A stretch of DNA of 59,927 nucleotides from an uncultured Clostridia bacterium (GTDB taxonomy: Bacteria > Bacillota > Clostridia > Christensenellales > Borkfalkiaceae): assembly GCA_934271245.1 (NCBI GenBank), contig CAKQQY010000008.1:1-59927 (forward strand), given 5' to 3'. A model generated the notes under the pieces. It made no database searches. It had not been told where the DNA came from and saw only the letters and a program-made list of their open reading frames with translations. Shown here in pieces: positions 8,239 through 16,200 of this stretch. Position numbers and translations under genes: made by a program. Position 1 is the first letter of the stretch. The number at the start of each line of letters is the position of its first letter.

Positions 8239-10288
8239 CAGATATAATTTTTGGAACGATGAACTTAAAAAATACGGAGAGTTATCAAAAAACAGCGGGA
8301 ATATAAAGGATTCTATATCGCCTGCATTGACAACGCCCGGGAGTTCCAAAACTAAAAGCAACAATCCGCTCGATATTTACAAGGACTATATTAAAGGTGT
8401 AAACAAACCTTCTACGCCTGACTTAACGAATAAATTGCAACCTTCCGTTTCGCCGACTAACCCGCTTGACAAGTACAAGGATTTATCTACCGCCGACACA
8501 AGCGGAATGATAAAACCCGATTGGGATATTATCGGAAAGGGCGGGGCGACAGGCGGCAAAAAGAACGAAGGCGGATTAACGAATCCTACACTTGAAAAGT
8601 ACCCGACTATATACGATGACTTAAATTACGGCGCTATCGGTAACAACGACACGTCGTCTTTGCCTTCGTCGCCCAAAACGGATTTGGTTACGCCTACGAA
8701 TCCGTCAAAATCCAACGCCGATTTATCGTCGAACGTTCCAAATCCGCCTAAAACGACGACTCCTTCGGCGACAAATTCTGCGAACGAGACAATCGAAACA
8801 GCGCCGAGCAATAAGTTCTCGGCTAAATATCAGGGAACGGACTTTTTGGAATGGTATAAGGCGAATTACGGGCAGGATTACGACCCTTCGACGATATTAT
8901 CCCGAAAAGAAGGTATGTCCGACGTTGACTGGGATATAGGGAACAGTCTTTACGATACTTACCGCAAAGACCAACAGCGTAAAAGCGATTACGAATCGAG
9001 ACTGTCTTCTTTAGATAAAAGCAAAATGCAGTCGCAACAAAACGCAAGCATCATATTCGATAAACTGAAAAAATACTTGCCTATGCAGATAAAGGCGCAG
9101 GGATTAAGCGGACTCGGCGTAAGTGAATCGAGTTTGCTTGACGCTTATAACAACTATTCTACCGATTTGGGTGCGATAGAGAACGATTTTCAGGATAGAA
9201 AATCGAGCCTTGAAGAAGCCTACGCGCAAGATAATCTCGATTCCTGGCAGAACTCCAGCGATAACGTTTCGGGTATTTTTGATAAGTATAAAACGGCGTT
9301 TGAAAATAATCAAAAACAGGCGTATCAGGACGCATATAACACGATTGCCAACAGCACGGAAAAAGACGAATCCGCCATTCTTAAATATATCGAACAGTTC
9401 AGGAACCGTCTTTCGGATAACGATTTCCTTACTTTAACGCAACAAGCGACACAAGTAGCGCAGGCAAATAAGGAAGCCTACGAAAAAGAACAGACGGCAA
9501 AAGCCGAACAATCGCAAAGGTCGGCGTTTGAAGACGCAAGAGACGCGATAGAGAGCGCAACTTACTTTACGAAAGACGACTTCGACAAATTCCTTGAACA
9601 GTACCGCGGGCAAGTAACGGAATCCCAATTCAATGCTCTTAAATTGCGGGCAGAAGGGAAACTGCATGACAATCTGAAAACCAAAGATGAATCCGACAGA
9701 CAAAATGCGCTAGAAGTAGTCAGAGATAGATTGTATCTATATGAAAAAAACGGTGATTATGTCGGCGGACTTGAATATCTCGAACGAAATAAGGGAGTCT
9801 TTGGGAATAATTCACAAGAATATCAGACTTTCTATAACGAGTTCAGTAAAACGGCAGAAGAACAAAACAAAGCCAAAACGGAAGAAGAGGAAAAAACGAA
9901 ACAAGAAGAAACAGACAAGCGAATACTTGAAGGTAAAGAGTTTATAAAATCGAACGACGGCGGACAATATCAAGTAAAATATCAATTAGACGAATACTCA
10001 AACGAAATAGGTCATAACAGAGACTTTACCAATCAACTAAAAGAGAAGTTTGGTACGACCAATCCTTACGATTCTAAAATTCCGAATGGAACCGTTCTTA
10101 CTATAAAATGCGACAGTAAAGGTAAGAATGAGTTGAATTATGAAGACTTCGGTTTATTTGATATTACGGATTGGGGGAACTGGATTCCCGGATATAACAT
10201 ATACAACCAAATCACAAAGTGGGGCAATTTCAACACGAGACATGTCGTTTATTACAACGGAAACTGGTATTTGGCTGATAAAAAATAA
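8228..10288 (+). CDS. Phage coiled-coil virion/ejection protein candidate
   Basis: The 686-residue protein begins with a Pro/Ser/Thr/Asn-rich, probably disordered region (about 15-190). This region contains the repeat NPLD(I/K)YKD at residues 46-52 and 78-85. Residues about 200-580 are long charged helices rich in Gln and Ala, and the C-terminal 100 residues form a small beta-rich domain. A disordered head followed by long helices, placed directly before a giant polyvalent gene, is what internal or ejected podovirus proteins often look like. That role is inference. Translation is coupled to the gene before it by an 11-base overlap. Confidence 0.45.
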   Translation: MKNNRYNFWNDELKKYGELSKNSGNIKDSISPALTTPGSSKTKSNNPLDIYKDYIKGVNKPSTPDLTNKLQPSVSPTNPLDKYKDLSTADTSGMIKPDWDIIGKGGATGGKKNEGGLTNPTLEKYPTIYDDLNYGAIGNNDTSSLPSSPKTDLVTPTNPSKSNADLSSNVPNPPKTTTPSATNSANETIETAPSNKFSAKYQGTDFLEWYKANYGQDYDPSTILSRKEGMSDVDWDIGNSLYDTYRKDQQRKSDYESRLSSLDKSKMQSQQNASIIFDKLKKYLPMQIKAQGLSGLGVSESSLLDAYNNYSTDLGAIENDFQDRKSSLEEAYAQDNLDSWQNSSDNVSGIFDKYKTAFENNQKQAYQDAYNTIANSTEKDESAILKYIEQFRNRLSDNDFLTLTQQATQVAQANKEAYEKEQTAKAEQSQRSAFEDARDAIESATYFTKDDFDKFLEQYRGQVTESQFNALKLRAEGKLHDNLKTKDESDRQNALEVVRDRLYLYEKNGDYVGGLEYLERNKGVFGNNSQEYQTFYNEFSKTAEEQNKAKTEEEEKTKQEETDKRILEGKEFIKSNDGGQYQVKYQLDEYSNEIGHNRDFTNQLKEKFGTTNPYDSKIPNGTVLTIKCDSKGKNELNYEDFGLFDITDWGNWIPGYNIYNQITKWGNFNTRHVVYYNGNWYLADKK

Positions 10289-10296
10289 GGAGAATT

Positions 10297-13200
10297 ATGG
10301 CTACATATAGAATGACGCCCTACGAAAGGAGAGCAAGAGCGCAAAAAATTATTCAGGCTCGCGAAAACCGTTTCCTTTACAACAATTATCTTAAAGAGAA
10401 AGAATCTTACGAGAAACAGTTGGAAGAAGAAAGGCTGAAAACTGTATGGGCAGAAAGAGATAAAAACAGTCAGTCCTTCTTTGTTCGGGGATTACATACT
10501 GTTGGAGACCTTGTTGCGAACGTTATCACGGGCGCGGTTAAAGGTTTCGAAGGTATCTATGACCTTGGCGCCGGAGTTGTAGGAGCCGTAGGCGGGATAT
10601 TTGACAATGATTTTCAGGAAAGAGTAAAGACCGCTATCGCTTACGATTGGACGGGCGAAACTTTGGGGAAACCATTGCAGGACGCATTCAGATACTCCAT
10701 TACTAACAACGGCGGTATAATTGAGAATGTGGCAAGCGGAGTCGGGCAAATGCTTCCGTCTGTTGCCGCCCTTTTGTTGACAGGTGGAGCGGGTGCGCCT
10801 GCGGCGGCAGCGCAAGCCGCTTCTCTTGCAACGCTTGGTGTAAGCGCTGCGGGTACTTCTACCGAAGAAGCGTTTAAGGAAGGCGCTGATTATTGGGCAG
10901 GACTCGGTTATGGTGTGGCTTCGGGTCTTGTTGAAGTCGGGACGGAAAAATTGTCCGGCGGGGTAACGAAGGCTCTTACCGGCGCAGGTATTCTCGACGG
11001 AATTACAAGGTCTATTGCCCCGACCGGAATAAAAAGGAAAGTTTTAGACGTCCTTGGAGAAGGGGTGGAAGAAATGATTTCCGAAGGGGTAAATCCCTTG
11101 TTAAAATCTATATATAAGGGAGCGGACGCATTAAAAGAGTACGAAGACCCTGAATTTTTGAAAGGCGTTGGCGAAGCAGGTCTTGTCGGGTCTTTAACTT
11201 CACTTGTCTACGGAGAAACGGTCGGGCGTGGATTATCTAAAATCGGCGTAGGTTATGTCGGTAAAGAAGCCGACATTTCGGATTCGTTAGTAGAAATAAA
11301 TTCCCTTAATAATAAAGCAAGCGAACTTCAGGGAAGAGGCGAACTTGAGGGAATAAACGAACAAAAGATAGACGCTACCAAGAGAAAGAATTATGAAAAC
11401 ATAGAGAAAACGCTTAAAAAAGTTAAAGACAACACAAAACGAGCAAAACTCATAGAGAAGTTTAACCTTGGTAACGAATTCAATGCCGACGGCTCTATGA
11501 AAGAGTCAATCAATACCCCTAACGACTCTCAAAGCGACGTTGCAAGTCCTAAAAAAGAATCTTATTCTTACGGCTTGCGCGGGAACGAAAAAACAATTTT
11601 TTCCGACCTTGACAGAATTTCCGAAGACCTTGCGAATAAGTATGTGGAAGCCGAGCAAGAAAAGGGCAATAACGTTACTATCGAACAGGCAAGAGAAAAG
11701 GTCGGTAAAATAGAAGTTTCCGAAAACGAAATGTCCGACACGGCGAAAGAAAAAAGGAATAAGTTCATCAAAGGACTTAACTATCTTAACAAAAAGTCGG
11801 GTGCAAACATTACTTTCGTCGTAACGAAAGAGAACGGCTCCTTTAACGGGTTACTTCTCGATGACAGAACGATATATATCGGCGAAGACCAATTCGAGAA
11901 AGGAACGTGGGCAGGCACTTTGGTTCACGAATATACGCACTTGGCAGAAGATTCGAAAGCGTATGCCGAGTTGGTTAAGTTTTTAACTTCCGACAGTCTT
12001 CTGGTAAACGACGGAAAAGGCGGCAAGGTAAGGCTTTTAGAAAAAGCGAGCGAATCCGTGTTAAATAAAAATTACGGGTTTAACGCTGAAACTCTTAACG
12101 AAATTCAAGACAAAATTTTGAATAACCAGGAATTGACTGCCGAAGAAAAGAAATATTATAACGATTTTAAGTCGGAAGTGGGTGCGCACGAAACGGAATA
12201 TCTTCTCGGAAACGAAGAGTTTATAGACAGAATCGTTGCGAAAGACTCGTCGTTCGTGGAAAAATTTTTGAAAAAAATTGAAAATTTAAGGAAAGCCTTT
12301 GAGAAAGTCGGAGATAAAGACGCAGAGAAGGCAAAGAAGCAACTCCATAAAGCCGAAAAACTTTATTTGAAAGCGGCGTCGCAGGCAGGGAATATGAAAC
12401 TTATGAGATTCCTTCTCGCTAATAACCCCGACCTTGAAAAAGAAATTGACCTTTCCGAACAAATACAGTATAATAAGAAGGCAAAATATCTCAATATAAG
12501 TAAACAAGAATATGCGATTATCAGTTCTCGCATAATGGAAGACAATTCACGAATCGTTGCTCGCAATCAAGAACTGCCGAGATATGGGAAGGCGAGAAGT
12601 TCTAACTACTTTTATGTGTATGAGAATTTTGCTATCGGCAACTTTGGCGTATTAAAACAAATTGAAATCACAGACTCTAATAGAGAATATCTTGCTTCTA
12701 TCGAAGAAAGATTAGGGGGAAATAATGGCGAACAAACTATCGGAAGCACAAGCGAACTTAATCGACTGCTTAAAGTTCTTAAAACTCGAACAAGATACAA
12801 TTATAGTGATAATGCTTATGATTCCGAAAGACGAGCAGATAGCAAAAATGGCGGAGTTTCTTTTGGACAATCCGAAGGCGAGCGAATCGGAAATACTGAA
12901 AAAGGCGACGGAAATAAGCGAGTAAAATATTCGTTAAAAGACCGAAAGGTTGCAAGTTATATAAACAAGAATTTAGATACGCCGACTTTAAGTTACATAA
13001 GGACGGAATTGAGTAAGGTATACGGCGAAACGGATAATGCGATAGCGGACGGTATTGCTATCGAAAAAGATAATACCATTTATATCGTGGATTCAGGGCG
13101 CGAAGAAGGTCGTATCGATTTTGGCGTTAGAAGAAAAATTACGATTAGCGATAGAACAAAACGCTTAAAATATATTAAAAACATAAACAAGGAGTCTTAT

Positions 13201-16200
13201 GAAAACGGATACGGAAGCAGAGAAGTATTTGAGAGACTTGGGCTTGAGTTGGATAACGATAGCAGAAGCGATGTCGGACGAGAATTACGACAAGACAATG
13301 GTATTACTAACGGAGAATCCCAAAATAACGAAAGCCGAATTTCTGACAAAAATGGAAATAACGGAAGAATAAACTTTTCGCTTAAAGACGCAAAAGACGG
13401 ATTAAACTTTACAAAGCCTGTATTATATGACAGTTACGGGAATCCTTTAAGTCAACAGCAAAAAGAGTATTTTGCCAACTCGAAGATAAGGTCGGCGAAA
13501 GGAAATCTTATTTCGGTATGGCACGGGACCGATAACCAGTTTTATACCTTTGATAAGGCGTTAAGGGGGTCTCATACGGGTACTCCCGACGCAAAACTCG
13601 GATTTTTCTTTACCGACAGTTATGAAGTTGCACAAGATTATACTTTGTCGGCAAGAGAATATAATCAGTTTAATCTGATGATGAAGATTGCCGAAGGCGA
13701 TTGGAATGCGTTTGAACGTCTTCAGGACAAGCATTACGATGAATTTGCTACAACGGAAGATTTAGAAAGACTAAAAGAATACGATGAAAACACTTCGTCG
13801 GGAAATACAAGGGAGTATTTTTTAAATATTACAGACCCGTATATTGAAGATTGGAAAAATCAAAGTTACCACAAGTTAGCGATGATTAAAGCAATTAAAA
13901 AAGCAATATCGCTAAAAAAAGACGGTTTGGTAATATTAAACATAGAAGACTCGATAAATGGTAAAACCCCGAGCAACGTTTACGTCGCGTTTGAGCCGAA
14001 CCAAATCAAGTTGACGACAAATAAGAACCCGACGTTAAACAATGATATCCGTTATTCATTGAAAGAGAATAAATACGCCGAAAGAAACCCTGCAACTGTA
14101 ACCGAAAAAGAGTTTAATCATCATTATTGGGCGGTTGCTAACGAGATAATCACGAAAGAAGAAATAGGCGTATTAACTTCTTCGATAAGTAGGTTAAACA
14201 AAGGGGAGTTCTTCTTTAGAAACAGCGACGGATTCTATATGATACCCGTCGGAGAAAAAGGGATATACAATAAAATTGTTTTTACCGACGGCAAATATGA
14301 TTCGTTCTCTATCGATACAGTAATAGAAATAAATTCGGATAACGAAACAAATTTAAGTGAAATAAGGAGCGTTATTTATGAGGGAGAAAGAAACGGAATT
14401 TACACGCAAGATTCATACTTATTCCAAACCCACTATTGCAAAGATTATGAGTTTAATGACTTCAGAAAAAATGTTCTTGAAAATAAGAAAAATAGTAGTG
14501 GAAAGCGAGACGGAAGAAGAAGTAATGGAGAAACTAAATACTCTCTGAAAGAAGACGATTCTTCTAAAAAGTATTTCTACGAACTGACGGACGGGCAAAT
14601 AAAGAAATTGCTTGCCGACAAGACAAAGAAAAAGGTCTATTCTAAAGTAGAATCCGAAAAGATAATCAATACTATTATTTCGGAATCTCTCGGCGTAGAT
14701 GAAAAGTTCGGTTCGCTTAAAGGTAAAGCGAAATCGGAAGCGATTGAAATGCTTTGGCGCGGACTTAACACCGCAGACCCGGGCAAACAAATGCACGTCG
14801 CTCTCGAAGTTGCGGACTACATAATTAAAAACTCTGTCTTAGAGAATATTTACGAAGACTCGGAAAATTCTGTTTACGTAGACACTATAAGCACGTTAAG
14901 AAAATATTTTCACTCTATCGACCTTTCCGCATTGAAAGACGATATAAAACAGAGATACGATAATGATAATAGTCCTTACGCCCGTTGGAGTGTTGGGCAG
15001 AACGGGAAAGGCTTGACGGCAGACCAGGTGAAAGCAGAACTTGCCGAGCGCGGCTTTTATATCGATACGGATAACGAAGCGGAGATATTTTTCCGTATAG
15101 ACGGCGAAGCGAAAAACGCGTTGGAAAAACAATCGAAAGAACTTCTTTCTGCGGCTCTTTCGTCAGAAGAAAGGAAAACTCTTAAAAATAATATCGCAAG
15201 AGAAGTTTTACTTGCTTTCGACGAAAACGGTAAACAGTCTAAATTCTCGAAAATACTCGAACAATATCATAAAGAAGCGTTTACCTGGAAAGAAAAGTAT
15301 TACGATGAACGCAAGAGAAATACCGTTATCAACAGGCTTCTCGATAAAGTTCAAAAAATCAAAGACTGGAAGAAAGGAACCTTCATTAACGCTTCGCAAT
15401 ATAAAGCGGATATTTTCAAAAAGTCTATCGACAAGTTGGCTAATATCAAATTCCGTGGCGACCTTAACCAAAGCGGCATAAGAGAAATTATATCGGGTGT
15501 CCGGGAATGGTACAACAAGGAAAACCCGATTCTTAAAGACTCTTACGATTCGGATATTGCAGAAATGCTCGAAGATGTTGCAACGGGCGAAGGAAAGAAA
15601 TTAACCACGCAGGAACTCATCAATCTTTCGAACGTGGTAGACTACTTCAAACATTTTGTCGAGAATTACAATAAGGTTTCTCGCAACGGAGAACTTGTCG
15701 AAGCGAAGCCTATTGCCGAAAAGTACGTTTCTATTATGAAGCGAAATCAAACGGTAAACGTCGGTTGGCTCAGAAGGTTTTTTGAAAAATACCTGACTAC
15801 GTTCGGCGACCCGATGACTGTCGCCCGATATTTTGACAAGTACGAGGACGGTTTTTATTCGGAAATGTTGGCGTCTTTGAGAGACGCGGCGGCTAACGCT
15901 CAAATCGACGAAATGGAGATTCGCGAGCCTATCGAAAACTTTATCAGGAAGAATAAAAAGTATTTCAAGGAAGCCGCAAAAAAGACCGTAAAATACCAAG
16001 GACAAGATATTCCTTTGCTACAAGCAATGTACGTTTATGCGGCAATGTACGACGTCGATACGATTCCTTCGTTTGCAAAATCGGGGTTTAAGTATAACGA
16101 CGGAACTTTGGATATCAGAATTGACGGTTTCGCTCAAAACGAAGACAGTGACACCGTGGAAATGCAGGCAATAGCGAAAGAAATACAATCTTCTCTCGAA

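Noticed and set aside
9741..9947. Lys-rich +1-frame ORF in the coiled-coil virion gene
   Set aside because: No ribosome site; composition is a shadow of the charged helix in the main frame.
13386..14040. A possible fourth nested ORF after the ADP-ribosyltransferase-like domain
   Set aside because: I read all frames here and found no start with a ribosome site and no ORF ending at the RYSLKE motif.
15212..15481. Another +1-frame ORF in the polyvalent gene
   Set aside because: Starts with TTG, no ribosome site, basic composition, and does not end at a YSLK motif, unlike the three nested ORFs.
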